From Monomorium pharaonis (lineage: Eukaryota > Arthropoda > Insecta > Hymenoptera > Formicidae), in assembly GCF_013373865.1 (NCBI RefSeq), contig NC_050468.1:7254510-7318509 (forward strand): a stretch of 64,000 nt of DNA, read 5' to 3'. Below, piece by piece: positions 46,989 to 61,200 of this stretch. Each line of letters begins with the position of its first letter. Position 1 is the stretch's first letter. Position numbers and translations under genes: made by a program. Under the pieces are notes generated by a model that was not told the DNA's origin, did not search any database, and saw only the letters and a program-made list of their open reading frames with translations.

Positions 46989-49900
46989 ACCATAAAAATA
47001 TTTTTTAGAATTTTATTTTTGTAAAGAAAGAAGATATCTTGTACTCTGTATTGCAATACTATGTTTAATTGGCAATAGCGGTAACATCGGCTTCATAATT
47101 GTACTTTGGAGAATCTCCGTTTCCATCGAAGTTCCACCTGCACAACGACGAGTCATATCAAATTATTTTCTCTTGCTGGCCAGAAAACTTTTGCCCGATA
47201 TTATGGCGGCATGTGGCGGTAACAGCCTGCCGTGCCGGTTCTATCGTTACGACGTAACGGCCTCGAGGATTTTCACAGTAAAACAAGAAGAACCAACTAA
47301 GAAAATGTGTTCGGAATTGCATTAAGGCGGCTTTTGCCGCCAGGAGGAATCCCGCGAGTAATCCCTGTGCTCCTCCGATCGCAGCTTTATCGGTACGTAA
47401 TAATGGATGTGAAATGCGTATATAAAGATGCATTTTAGAATCTTGATAGAATTGCAAGATGCTACAAAAAAACGGTTATATTATGTTGTATTGATAACAA
47501 TAAAGTAACTGTATAACAATGAAACACTATTTAATTATATTATTATATACATAAATAACTTAATTTTCATAATTGAAATGTAACGAAGATTTATTTGCTG
47601 CTAGTGATAAAAAACTTTTCCAGACACAAATAATTTGCCATGTGTAATATCATTTATTAACATAAAAATATTACAAAATTTTTATTATTAAAAGACATTG
47701 TATATTATATATTTATTGTTAACCTTGAGTAACAATATTATTCATCTAAAATTAAATTTAATGCACAGAATAATTTAGAAATCGTAGATTTGAAGCTTTT
47801 ATTACTTTTTGTATTACTATTATTGTATTACTATTATTTGTATTAATATGTTTTGTTTATTCAAAATTGTATTAATTTAATATTTAATAATTACACATTT
47901 TCATTATACAGGTAAAGCTAATAGAATTAACTAAATTATCTGATTAAAAAAACCCGAAGTTGAAAGCTTATTAATATTTTTATAATTATTAAATATATTT
48001 ATCAATCGCTTTGCAGGTGTCAACTTGAGATTTATGCGATATCTCTGTGATTCATTAATTAATAACACAAATCTCTTAAGAAAACAGGGGCAAACTTCAA
48101 TATCGAGATGTCATTGGTTTTTACCAGTATGCATCAATATAAAATCAGATAAAGCAAATCTCGATGGGTTTGTCCGTGCGATTGTTATCAAATGTATATC
48201 TCATGTATTTTTCATCGCGAAAGATTTCTCTGATATCGAGACGCAAGCGATCAATTTCCGAAAGGAATAAGAACGAGTGCCAATAAAGGCGTGGAACAAG
48301 GATGGCCAGGGTGGACGAAAAAAATTTGTGTTTTACGACACGTTATTCGACGGCGACGCCGGGAATTGGTGACCGACTAAACTCGGCCAATCGGAAGTCT
48401 CTCGTGTTTAATGGCAGAAAAAAGCCCGGCAACGGTGCGGGGAGCAAAGCGGTTCTTTTACTCCCTTTAGTGTTATGTTCGTGTTACATTGCTTGCCTTT
48501 CAGGAAGGTTTGCGGACAAAGAAAGACTCTGGGACGATTCTATGGTGCCGGAGAAGCGGAGAGGTTGCCCGCTAGAAAGTGGCAGAAAAGGTGGCCGTAA
48601 CAAATCCTCCGCAAGTAATCGAGGTCGTGCCTCGGCAAGGTTTTACTCTCGAACACTTAACTCTATTGCGATTGGATTCTCTGGCTGCTTGGTGGAGCGC
48701 ACACTCCACCGCGTTCCGCCTGTTTCGTTTTCTCGCTACCCCGCCGCTTTTGCCCCATCACCGCACTCGCTGCCCCCTTTGTCTCTTTCTGTATCGCTCC
48801 TCGACCACCTATATCGCGGAACACCTCGGTGGTTTCTTACACGTGGAAACCTTATTACAGGCGACACGATAAAATACCCCCGAGACGAAGGAGACCGTTG
48901 CTCGAGTGCCGGCACCACTATGAACTCTGACAGGGCGCAATGGGTAGGGACGATACAACGAGGATTGTACCCTGAGCAGTAATGGGAACTTTTAAAGATT
49001 GCACGTGAGGAAGATATATTCGAGAATGCGGGAGGGAAAAGGAGTTCGTGAGAGTAGTATTGTATAAGACAGTGAGGTATTGCCACCAGCCATCAGTACA
49101 AAATATTTCCCGAACACGTGACAATTTTAGTTTTAAAGTGACTGGGGATGTTCTACCGTAGATTAGAAAATATATATCAATAATTTTAATTATAATCTTA
49201 TGTATCCAGTAGTAAAAGAGAACTTTTTCAGGTAAAATATTATCTAATTGTTTAGAATAATTGGTCAATATAAAGAAAAGACAATGAGTTAAACAAATAT
49301 CTTATTTACCTTTGTAATGGCATTTAGAAACTAAGACTAGATTGTTATGTAAATTATAATTTTTTCAATTTATTTTTGAATTATTATCTGTCCCAAAACA
49401 ATCAACGAAATATATAAACGCAAGGTGGGCAAAAAATTATAATTTTGAAAATTCTATTATTATGGAATAACAAATGAGAGAATTCTTAGCGGTTAGTATG
49501 AGTGACTTTTACACCGCAGAGACGCGAGGGGAAAGGTGAGCAGCGATAAAGAACTGTAGGGGTTAGCAACCCTAGTGGACGCGCACGAGTTCGCTTGTAT
49601 TTCAATGTCGGGACATCCGGCCGGGACGACGAGTGATGTGGTCTGCTACCCTCGTACATCCGGCCTTCGCCAAACACTGCCGTGTGCGTTCGCCCTGCCG
49701 TATGTTTACGCGGGTTCAACTTTCCTCGGCGTCACAGGCCTGACTGTCACGAGGTGACCGTCTAACGCACGACCCTTCAACCCGTGACGCGCAAACCGCG
49801 TCATTGCGGGTTACGTAGTAATACACCTGCATGCGCACCACGAAAAATGCTATGTGAGCGAGGAGAAAGCTCGGGAATGCAAAGCCGCTAGGTAAAGTTT

Positions 49901-51048
49901 GTTGACAACGTCTTTGCCGTGTGGCTTTGTGATTTAGCCCTTTTACAAATAGGTTTAAAGTTTCAAAATGGAACACACTGAAATAGTTACCGGAAGAACT
50001 ATTATGTACTCGTATACGCAAATTAGAGTTTTCCATTATCTTTCGAATGAATAATAGAAGCATATAAATTATTTATATAAATTTTATATATAATTATGTA
50101 TAAGTAAATAAATTTTTTAAAATATTTAAAATTTTCTGAATTGAAAAAATATAAATTTAGATTTTTAACTCTAATTGGTATTTGCTCTAAAATTTTCTTA
50201 ACTAGTATTTGCAACTCACAATCAGTATAATAAAAAAAAACTATAAATTGTTATATTTTCTTTTAAATTTAATTATATAATTTTTTACATTAAAGATCAA
50301 AAAAAAGAAATAAGATTCTGTAACTTAAAATATGTCAAGTTATGAAAAACACTTATACCATAAATTTCTCAAAACGCTATTTGTAAAATTGACTTATAAT
50401 TAAAAGAAATCACTGGACTTGCAAATTACAGTTAAGTTTATGATAATTTAAATTTGGCTATAAAAGATCTATTAAGAGATTTATTAAGACAGAACTAATA
50501 AAAAATTAGAATTATTTATTTCTAGTTTAATAAAAAAGTATCAAATTAAAAAATAAATTAGATTATATCAATTTTTATAATAGCATTATTATTTAATTAT
50601 TAAAAAAGATCAGGAAATATGAATAAATAATTATTATGATGTTCTTTCCTAGTTATCAAATTACGAATTTAATAATTATCCATAGCTTTGCTATATTATT
50701 ATAAAGTTCTATATTTACATGGCCATCAAATATAAAGAATATAGCATAAATTACATATACTTAAATTTTTGTACTAATATTGTAACATAAGGTGTGTGTA
50801 TGTGAGACTGTGCTAAATCTCACTAAATATTATTTCAGGAAATTCATTTAATAACGATTTTGAGTGACAATTAATAATACGGATTATTATTGAAAATTAC
50901 AATAGTATACATGATTATGCAAGTAAATTGTTCAATCACTCATTTGCATTAATTAGATACTCTGTTCATTAGGATATCTGAGTTAATATCTTTTATTGAA
51001 TGTGTTATGTAAAATTAATAATTTTTATTTTTTAAATAACTATATATA

Positions 51049-51779
51049 AACTACTGGACAAAATTAGAAGAAAAAAAGTTTGAAATAACGCCAAGTTTGT
51101 AGAAATTAAGCAAAAAATCTGAATTTTTGATATGATGCAACTCAAAGTGTTGACTTGACCCCTGCGAAGTCCTCCCGCTGTGGGTCCAGTAGTTTCGGAG
51201 TTACGCCCCTCGAAGCAACTCCCTGTCAAAATCAAAAGTTGCAACGTTGCAGTTTGGAAAGATGCACATGGAAAAAATCTGGGACGGAAAAGAAATCTAA
51301 CACAAAGAGAAGATGAAAACAAAATGACTGAAGAGAGAACAAAGATTTTTTTGGTCTCGAATGCAAGTCCGTGCCCTAAAGCGATCACCAAGTAAGCTGG
51401 CGCAACCGCGACTTACTGTTTTTGCTGTCCTACCAAAGGGGTAGCAGGTAGAGATTAAAAAGGGTGGGTTTTATGCGTGGTCAGGAAGGAGTGCCAGAGA
51501 CTTCGATAGATGCGGTTCGGCCCATTTCCGAATTGTTCCGGGCCGTTTTCCGCATCAGATTGCCCTGTATCTTTCAAAATGCAACCTTGCAACTTTTATT
51601 TTTAAGGGTTACTTCGAGAAGCGTAACTCCGAAACTACTGGACTTACAGCGGAAAGACTTCGCAAGGATTAAGTCAACACTTTGGGCTACATAATATCAA
51701 AAATTCAGGTTTTTTTGCTTAACTTTTACGAACTTGGCGCTATTTCAAACTTTTGTTCCTCTAATTTTGTCCAGTAGTT
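51049..51779. mobile_element. TA-flanked MITE with inverted repeats of about 200 bp
   Basis: The ends are AACTACTGGACAAAATTAGA (left) and its inverted counterpart (right), inside TA dinucleotides at 51047-51048 and 51780-51781. Inverted arms of roughly 200 bp share CAGTAGTTTCGGAGTTACGC and GTTGCAA(C/G)GTTGCA-like blocks. The interior (about 51260-51560) is non-palindromic and has no transposase. The superfamily is inferred as Tc1/mariner from the TA target site. Confidence 0.85.
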
Positions 51780-51790
51780 TAGTACAGTTT

Positions 51791-51832
51791 AATATATATA
51801 TATATGTATATGCGTGTGTGTGTGTGTGTGTA
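51791..51832. repeat. (TA)n/(TG)n compound microsatellite
   Basis: A TA run followed by a TG run, directly beside the right end of the MITE ending at 51779. Confidence 0.8.
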
Positions 51833-54800
51833 TTTTGTTTGCGTTTTTACATATTATAATATATAGCAAATATATTATATTAATGTTGTTACAATATTTC
51901 AAAACTTATTGCAGCAAGTGTATGATAGCCCAATTAAATAGCAATAAATTATATTGACATAAAATTTCAAGACAAAAGTTTCGTGTATAATTAACTATAA
52001 AAGTAGAATTTTACATCGTTACATAAAATGACTGCTATATAATAATTGAATTGATTTTTTCTTGTTTCTCATAATAAAGGAAAGAAATGTTCCATTCAAT
52101 GGATTACATATGCATACATGATAAATTTAAGATAAGAAAATTGTATTCAACAGACGAAAATTAAATCTCTTCTTATAAACAATTTGTTTATGTCTGGCCA
52201 CTGTCCACAAGATTCAGGCTGAACACTAGGCAAGGTGATAATATCATAATATCCGGTGTTAAGGCTAGATTATCGATGTGCCTTGCGTCATCTATGTGTA
52301 ACTACGTGGAGCCTCGATAACGAGCAAACTTTCGGCTCCGGCTACTCGAGCAAAGTAATTATGCTCGTATTCCTCGTCGAGTTACATTAATTAATGTCGG
52401 TTGCAGGGTGAGACTGTGACTCGCAAAGTAGAAGCATCCTTGAGAAGAACTTTGCACAGTAAATGTGTAACATGTTTATTTATACTTGCTATCAATAAAA
52501 TGAAACACGTGTTTTCAAGATTACGCAGATAATGAATCTTTGCAAAAATAATCTATTACCAATTATAATTTCTGTTAGTGATAATGTTTAAGCCGGAAAT
52601 TAGATTTAATTTTTTTTATTAAATTAATTTTATAATATAGTTTTTCTATTTTGAGATAACATATGTAAAAAAGAAAATAGAACACTAGTGCAATTATTGC
52701 AGAATTATTATATATTATATTATATATTATTTTGACATATATTGTACACAAAAAAAGAAACAAAATAGAGAGGGATAATTTAAACTAATGTAAACCATAA
52801 TTTAAGATAGAATGATAACATCTTTTAATCTAAGTGCTTATACATAAAATAAATTTAAGAATTAAGTAAGCATCTTATTTTAATTATATTTTTTATAGAT
52901 AATATATTTTATATTTACTGATCAATTCTTTTCTTCAGAAAATAAAATGTATGATAACCCCCTTCCCTTACACACGCACACACATTCTCTTTTCTTAACC
53001 TTTAATTTTAGAATTAATTAATATAACTAAGATAGTCATTATATAATTTTTACTCCAATTTATCTAAATTATAACTGATTATTATTTTATCGTACTCTCT
53101 GTTATCATGTTTATACAATTAAATCTATTAATGTATATAAATTATTGATAATATAGTTGCGATTACGTTTAATTTAAAGAAAAATTTATTTTGTGCTCTT
53201 GTTGTTATATAATATATTCTAAATGATATCTCATAATGATAAATATGACAGGTACATCGTCTTTCATAAATGTCAAGTACGTACAAGTGAACAAATAATA
53301 CGTTTTAAAATAAAAGTTGATATAGCCAATGCTGCAAAGGCGTCTTTGCAATTTAATCCAGTTTGCTGTATACTGATCTAGATGCCACTTCGTCTCCGCA
53401 AGACGATCAATGTCGCAACGTCCCTTAGGTCATTTATGAAATCACATTTCACCTGGATACACCCTGCTCTACGGGAGCAATTTTCTCAAGAGCAAACAAG
53501 CCGGTCTTCTCGCATGCATTAAATTTTGAACAGCCACACAAGAAGCTAACACAGTTACAAACACCCTTTGCGTACAAGACTTCTGCGATGACTTCCGCAA
53601 CGAAATAAAATTTCAACCAATCTGTAACTACCGAATGTCGCAGTTTTCGAAACGCGTTTTCTTACAAGAAACTTTTGATATACTTACATACTTTGATTAT
53701 AAATTATTTATATTTAATTCTTAAAACTGTTGAATAATGCGGTTAGTAAATCTTTAGCTTGAGGTAAGTAGCATATAAAAAATATGTAACATCACTATTT
53801 ATAATATCTTTCTAAAATTGGAAATGTTAACACTCTGTACATACGTTATTTTTCACACGTTAGATCATTTCTGAATTAATTTATATTACTTTTATAAGTA
53901 TAAAAAATTCTTTAATAACTCTTACATAAATTTTTTTAACGTATCTAGAAAATATTTGTATGGTTGTTTATATATTTAGAAATTATATAATGGTTGTTTA
54001 TATTTTTAAAAATTATATAATAAGTATTATAACTAATTGCAATACTCTTATTATTAGTTTTTTTAAGAAAAAAAATTGCAGAATAAAATTGTCAATTTTT
54101 ATATACAAAGTGTGAAATATTTCAGCACAATTTAAAGTAAAATTCTATACCAAAGTAAAGTCTGTGATTCAATAAAACAGTAACAAGATTAAACAGTGCT
54201 TCATCATTACTTGTACTTAAAAAAATTAAATCTCTCTTAAAAATTAAATATCATCAAAAATTTTTCACTTTTAACAGTGTTTTTACATCTTAAAACGTGA
54301 ATAGCTGTTATAATTCAACTGAACTGTATCCTTAATACTAGATAGTGAAAAACTACTCAAATACGTTATGCGTGTCATTACTGTTCACGTATTTGCGAAC
54401 TTCTAGGCAACTTAATCCCGTTAGCTCTGGTTCTGAAATTACCGGGGCGAGACCGTAATTCTTGTTCGGTCCAGTGGCGTATACCTTTAACGCCGACCCC
54501 ACAAGGGTCAGACTGGCATTGTTTCCGCTGGCGCAGTTTATCTGCATGGAACCACATGTTATTGTTGTGTACTTTGCCCTACGGGGCGCACCACCCGCCC
54601 GTATCTCGTGATATAATAACCGGCAACAGCAATGCTTTAATCCGAGGGCTGGCGTGGGGTACAAAAGGTGTGAGCTACGGAAGTAAGCTGATTAGGAAGC
54701 CGCCCTCGTCTTCTCGCCTCTTGAACCAACCCTTCCTCTCTTTCTTCATTCCTATCCTGCTCTTCCTCTCTCGTTTTCTCTCCCTTTCCTTCCCTCTCTC

Positions 54801-55936
54801 CTTTTCTTCCTTCCTCCCCCCTCCTCACACACACACTATCTCTCTCACTATCTCTGTCTTCATTGTTTCTCTCTTTATCTCCGTTCTTGCTCCTTCGCTT
54901 CTTCCCTCCTGCTGCAACAACTGAACCACGCATACAAACAGACACCAGTCTCGTCTCACCCCCGGTTTCTCTTACAGTTTCCCAGCGTTCGCGCGAGAAG
55001 CTAGGGTGGTTGGCGACAACGATATATCATAGTATTATACCTGTCGGTTACGCCCGGGGTAGGATGGGAATAAAGTAATTTATAAAGACGGTCGGAACCA
55101 CTTTCATGCCATCCAGCGTCGTCGTCGGCGCCCGATGCTTTTCTGCGGATTCATCGCCAGGTGCTGAGCACGCTGCCTGCATCTCTAACGAGGTACACGC
55201 GACGTGGAAAGATTACGTTAGTCTTTCAATGGAGTCGCGGCGAGATCCTTCTAATACGCATCAATTAAGCACGAGTAATAGAACCTTCGGTCTTCCAACA
55301 GACCGTTGTGGCGCAGACGTGATATAAAGCATTTCTTTTGCGAGAGCTTTGGAAGATAAAGCAGCGTCAATCTGTGGAATGTCCCCGTACTTTACTTTGC
55401 CGCAGTTTTCTTAATCCAATTTGAAATCGGTATTGTTTCTTGGAAAAAATGTTTTTTTTTTTTAAGATATTCTAATAATTGTCACCAAAAGTATATTAAT
55501 GATAACTGTAGAGTTAAAATTTTAATTTTAAAGTATTTTAATTTTAAAAGTATAATAAGAAACAAGTTAATTTTGTGCAAACCATATTGTTTCATTCTAT
55601 TCATACGAAGTTTTACACGGAGCACATGTCTACAAGGTTCTGTTTGCAAATTGTATTTAAAAATGCAGAAGTATATTATTAATTCTTATTTTCTGTAAAA
55701 ATCATAATTTTAAAAATACAATGCAGAAGTATATAACGAGAGACGAATATTCTGCTGTTATGCGCGTACAAAGAGAAAAATGTCATTTCTCGTAAATAAA
55801 CTATGCGGAGGCAAATGTACACGCATTTTAAAATCCTGCACATACTAGCTGGACGTTACAATACTGGCTTGAAACAATATACGACGTGGAAACATGCACG
55901 GAACGCAAATATTTGCTTTCCATTTCATACGTTTTA

Positions 55937-55975
55937 CCCCCCCCCCCCTCCCTACCCTCCCTCCCCTCCCATCCC
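55937..55975 (-). repeat. C-tract, minus-strand G-quadruplex motif
   Basis: The plus strand is a run of 12 C followed by repeated CCCT blocks. On the minus strand this gives at least four G-runs of three or more with very short loops, a classic intramolecular quadruplex pattern. It lies in an otherwise AT-rich setting. Confidence 0.8.
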
Positions 55976-58474
55976 GAATGTGCTGTTGTTATTTTAAATT
56001 CTTTAAAGACAAGTTCTTTTCACTCGTTACACGTTGCGACGATTGAATTTAATTTCAATAGTTTGCAATTATAAGATGTACTTTTGCAAATTCTAATAAG
56101 AAATGAGCGTTGCTCGCAGCATTATTTAAATATTAAATCATTCTCTCAATTCGTTTCGCGCTTGTAATCGCCTCGATAAAAGAGAAACGGTAAGATGTCG
56201 AAAACTGTTTTCAAGATTAATTAAAGTTAACAAGCCTTCTGTTTCGCTAATCAAAGGCAGAGTTTCGCTGGGGAGCGATGGCGGCCTTTACGAGCTCTTT
56301 TAGAACTTAATACTTGAATACGAAATTTATCAAACTCAAAACTTCGAAGTCTGAATTCGCATGCAAACGCGCCGCGAATGCATCCGACGCTTCTTATTAC
56401 AGCGACTTGGAAGACAATCCACTTAATCGCTTGTATACAAACTGAATAATCCACTTGATCTACTGAATGCAAACTGCAAATGCTTGCCGAAATAAACTTA
56501 TGTCACAAACACGAAAGGAAACTAGTACGTGCCTGCCCGCTGTAATGTGACAAATCTCCCAGTTCTTACTTCCTACCTTCCAGTTTAATTTTATTTATTT
56601 CTACCCGGAGTGCATGACTTTTGACTGGTCAAGTATTTACGATTCCCGATGGAAGACAACAGACTTGTCGTTTCGTACTTTTCACTTCCCGTGAAAATCA
56701 AACCCTCGAAGGAGGGAACCTTGTTCGAACGTTGACGGCTGTATCTGTGGTGTAGAGAAAGAGTTTCTGTTCTAATGTGTTAATCTAATTCTCAACAAAA
56801 TTTCATTTCTTCGTATAAAAAAATATAAGCATTAAAAAGGCAATGTGAATCTTGGTTTATAAATGTTTATACTTATATTTGCTAATATATCTTTATATAA
56901 ATGTTATGTGAATAATAACGAGGAATAAAAAAAGATAAAGAGAAAAGAAAAGACTCTGTGAAATCACACATAATTTCAAAGTGCAAAACAATTTATGTAG
57001 TTGCTCAAGAATCATTTGTTTTACCACACTTAAATTTATCCGTAGAAAAAATGTCTAAAATGTTTTATGTAGCAATAAAATCTATTAGCAAAATTACAAA
57101 ATATGTTAATTATAAAGTCTAAAAATATCGTATGCATTCGTTAATAACAATAATTCTATTACCATTTTATACATAAAAAAAAGTGCACACGCATTCAGAA
57201 AGACAACAATAAGATTTTAATCTCCTGTTTTATGTGCAAAGATCACGGGAGAGAAATGATGGGAGCAGGATTAATCTCGGGGAAGAAATTTACGCGGCGT
57301 GCGCGAGTTGTTTTTTAAATTCGCCACGATGGCGGTTGCAGTAAGCGACCGCGCCAGCACGTGATAAGGATAATGATGACGATAATCGTGTCGGCATCTT
57401 CGAGTATAAATACGTGTATGTGTCTCATGGGGGAAAGTCCGTCATTTCGCGGCTGTTGCTGAATAACAGCTAAGAGAGAGATATATCAATTCCTCGACGT
57501 TTCGAAATTCCCAATGCGTGTCTCGCGACCAAAATACGATTTCGACGCGCGAATGTGAGTGACGTAATGATGGCACGTCAAATGAGTATGATAATGTCGC
57601 GACAAACAAGTTTGCACGAGTGCGTCGCGATGTCGCCGCTCCGGCTCGTTTAGGGGAACTTAGCGAAATAATTATGTCGTTCCGTGTGCGTCGGCTTAAC
57701 GTCATCGCGCGTGGCTGCCTCGCGAATTTGCCGTCGCGTACAATATGATAATCCCGCGAAATGCAGTTGGAAGTTGTTGAGAATTGGCGGTAGCACGCTT
57801 TGCCAAATTAAAATCATCGAGGTTGACAATCACGTGGAATCCATTTCGCGTGTTGTAAATTGTAACGGGTTTACGGTAGGTGTCCCTGATTCAATAACGT
57901 TGAATTGTCGATCCTAGTCGCAAACCTGTGTGTTCACCACACACGCGCTTGCGCATTAGCTTTTTCATTTATTTATTAGAATGTAAAATTTACATTAGCA
58001 TCGATACTCTCGAGCACATAATGCATTGACGCGACTATCAAAAATTTCTATGTATAAATTAACTCAAAACTTAAAAAGTTAATTATAAAACTTTTCGGTG
58101 AGAATGTACAAACAAGATATTTCCTTCTAATTGAAATTCCTCTAAATTTTCATTTAATTTAATAGTTTTCAGGTGTTCTCGAAGAGATTTCAAATTATTG
58201 CTATTTTTTTTCTTCGAAACATTTATATTAATACATTTGAAATAATTAATCCTATCAATATAATTTATTAACTTAGAACAGCCCATATAAAACATTAAAT
58301 CTAAATTAGTTTAAAAAATATTAATACAATGTTCAAATTTTGAAGACAACTAGAATGATAAAATAAAAGAAAATAAATGGGATAAAACTAAAAACTAGAA
58401 GAAATTTCCTTTATTACGTACAAGTGTATTAAAAACGTAATTACTTTTTTAAATATTACAGAAGAATTATGTGA

Positions 58475-58700
58475 AACATTGACAAGAATATATTGCTAAT
58501 AACATTACATTCTATCTCTTAGATATATGTTATAATTAAATAAATCGTTTTAAAATACATGTCAAACAACTGTTTTTCTAAGTATTTACCTAAGAACATA
58601 CGTAAAACATTGACAAGAATATATTGCTAATCACTAGGTATTCTTATCTCTTAGATCTTAGATATATGTTTCATAAATAAATTGTTTCAAAGTACGTGTT
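58475..58700. repeat. Imperfect tandem duplication, about 130-bp period
   Basis: AAACATTGACAAGAATATAT occurs near 58475 and again near 58604. Each copy is followed by TATCTCTTAGAT..ATATATGTT and an AAATAAATYGTTT block. Two diverged copies are visible and no coding is evident. Confidence 0.75.
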
Positions 58701-61077
58701 ACAGTAAAGATTTAATGATAAGATTCCGAGAAGTGAAAGGAAAGACATTAGATTAATGTCAAGAGTGTGGAGACATTTTTATTAAAAAGTATAATAATAT
58801 TTTCTAAATCTATAAATATCTTTTTGAATCAGCAATATCGTTGACGTTATCAAATGTCTAATAAGATTTTATAATAGCATTCTCCATGAATAAAGTATTG
58901 TTTCTTCAGATTATTAAAATGAAGTAAATAATATCATTTTCTTCAAAAGCCCCCCCCCTCTCTTGCTCTTAACATGTATTTCTCTCTGTGAAACTTGGAT
59001 TCTTCTTTTCTGAGGCGTCGGCGCTATTTTTCTCTTTTTTTCTTTTCTCTTCGCTTTCTTTCGCGGTATTTTCCATCCGATTTCGTTTTACGGAAATACA
59101 ATAACAGCGGGGATGATGATAAATCTATAAATAGTTCGGTGGCGTAGTTTACCGGACGCGGGACTCTCGTGGTGAATCTCGGTCCTCTTCCTGGATCCAC
59201 TCGCGGTGTCTCATCGATCCGATGACTACGGAGAAATTTATCGTCCCGCTCATTTTCTCTATTCTCCGCATTTCTCATTCCCTTTCGGCCCCGTTCTCTT
59301 CCACCGTTCGTACGGAAATATAATAACGCTCGGTACCTTACAACGGGATTTTATCGTCGGTAAAGCCGGTTGTAAACGGACGTATTAACCGTTTATACTG
59401 GCAACATCGAGTGTCGGAAAGAAATGTCGTGCCATAAATGTCAGATCTAAACGCACTTTCAGTTTAGAGTAGCGACATCGCTGCTTATTTTCCGCGGGCA
59501 AAACTTTTACGGGCGATACGGTATCGATGGCCTCTGGAGATACCCGACGTTGGACTCTCGCGAACGTAATTCACCAAACTGTGCGTCGTCCACGTTGCTT
59601 TATCATACGCTTCATCCCGACATCCGCGACATTTGCCTGTGTACTGAAGACTGACAGAATTATACATCATATTATCTAGTTCTGTTGTCACGGTAGAAAC
59701 GTCTGTCTCTGACATATCGCAAGATTTAGATAGCAAATATCTCTACTGCAATTGTTTTAGTTGTTATTTTGCCTGTACTTAACAGCATTTAACATACAGA
59801 TTTTATGTAGAATATATAATTTCTACATAAAGAGTATAACAATTTATTGTATTTTCCCAAATTCGCAACAATAAACGTTACCGAAAGAGTATGTTTATTA
59901 CGAATGAAGTAATTCTTATTGTTATTGAAAAAGTCTGGAATAAAACGTTACGCGCTTTAAAAAATATAAAAAATTGTAAAATACACTTCAGGGGAGAATA
60001 AAAGGGGGCGAGATGAGTGTGCGTAATTGAAAATCGTGGGCGTGCGTACTACGCGAAACATACGAATGGATTTTGACATTCAACGCTAATACTAGTAGTC
60101 AGAGCGTGACACCGGGACGATATAATATGACTAACAAATCGCGAACTAGTTAATCGGTTTAGTCGGCAACGTTTTCATTGCGCGGATTTGCATCGAGTCA
60201 GACTCGATAACGGAGACGGATTCGTGTACGTAGACGAATCTGTAAATACCGGCGTGTTATGCAAATCGAGGCAGCTGCACGTGCACCGGACCACCACGTA
60301 CACGCGAAACACCCACATATGCATGCATTTATACGTCCGCACACGCGTCCGCATGATGTAGCGGCAAACGTTATAAGCCGAGACTGGAATAAGCATGTAA
60401 AGTAGATGCTGTGAACAGGTGACACGTTCGCTTCGTCCCGGTGACATGCTCGAATGTTCCGAGTGGATGGCGGAACACGCGATACGCGGAAACGTGATGT
60501 GCTCGTTGATGGACTAAAATATGATCTATGCTCTAGCGTACCGTCCTTTTTTCCTCCCCTTCTCTGCCTTTTCGTGCTCTTTTCATCATACTCGCGGTCG
60601 GTAGTGTAAAACGAAGTTAACGGCGTTAGCAAGTGGATTACGTGACAATTCGCAACGAGAGATTCGCGAAACGACAACACATTCCTTGATACAGGATAAA
60701 TGCATTAAGGCAAAATACACCTAGTATAAAAAGTTTTTATCCTACATTTGCAGCTTTTTTGTTTTATTATTTTCAACATGAATAATGTGAGAAATCTCAC
60801 ATACAAATGAAAAGTGGAAGAATAAAAATGAGATACAAATCAATATGCTTTGCAAGGTATATGCGTTGGGGAGTTATTCAACGACTACGTAATATTTCTT
60901 ATTTCTTCTGCAACGCGGCAAGAGAAAGTAAACGGAACATGGGCTTTTCAAATAATTAGCTTCCGTAACTATTCGTGAGACACATAATTTGAAAGAAATA
61001 TTCCTTCGACGATCTCGAGTTTCCTTTCGTTTCTTAAAGAGGCTTACACTCCCTTTCTTTCTCCCCCTTCTTCTCTT

Positions 61078-61078
<1 letters not shown>

Positions 61079-61152
<74 letters not shown>

Positions 61153-61162
61153 CCTCTCTTTC
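61079..61162. repeat. Long (CT)n microsatellite
   Basis: A CT run of nearly 60 bp, then a short interruption and further CT-rich sequence to about 61200. Ser/Leu and Arg/Glu repeat frames across it are artefacts. Confidence 0.9.
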
Positions 61163-61200
61163 TATTTCCCTCTTTCTGTCTTTCTCTGTTTTTCTCTTTC

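Larger units (their letters stand above)
43800..51040. other. Intergenic or intronic DNA, no firm gene
   Basis: AT-rich DNA to about 45900, then moderately GC-rich blocks at 45950-46530, 47040-47430 and 48250-49100, and a CpG-rich block at 49480-49990. A 226-codon intronless ORF at 48302-48982 is the longest frame but is low-complexity Arg/Ser/Pro-rich with no recognised domain. A 16-bp palindrome AATACTGGCCAGTATT lies at 44428-44443. No RNA gene was recognised. Confidence 0.4.
51833..61078. other. Intergenic or intronic DNA, no firm gene
   Basis: AT-rich DNA with more complex blocks at 52190-52450, 53330-53660, 54360-55430, 56200-56760, 57240-57960, 58990-59740 and 60000-60690. ORFs in these blocks overlap on both strands and carry no recognisable family. 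A near-duplicate segment occurs near 58475 and 58604. TATAAATA lies at about 57410 in a CpG-rich block, a possible promoter with no recognised gene after it. Confidence 0.4.

Noticed and set aside
54556..54945. Ser/Leu/Phe-rich plus ORF and Arg/Glu-rich minus ORF
   Set aside because: They derive from a pyrimidine-rich low-complexity tract.
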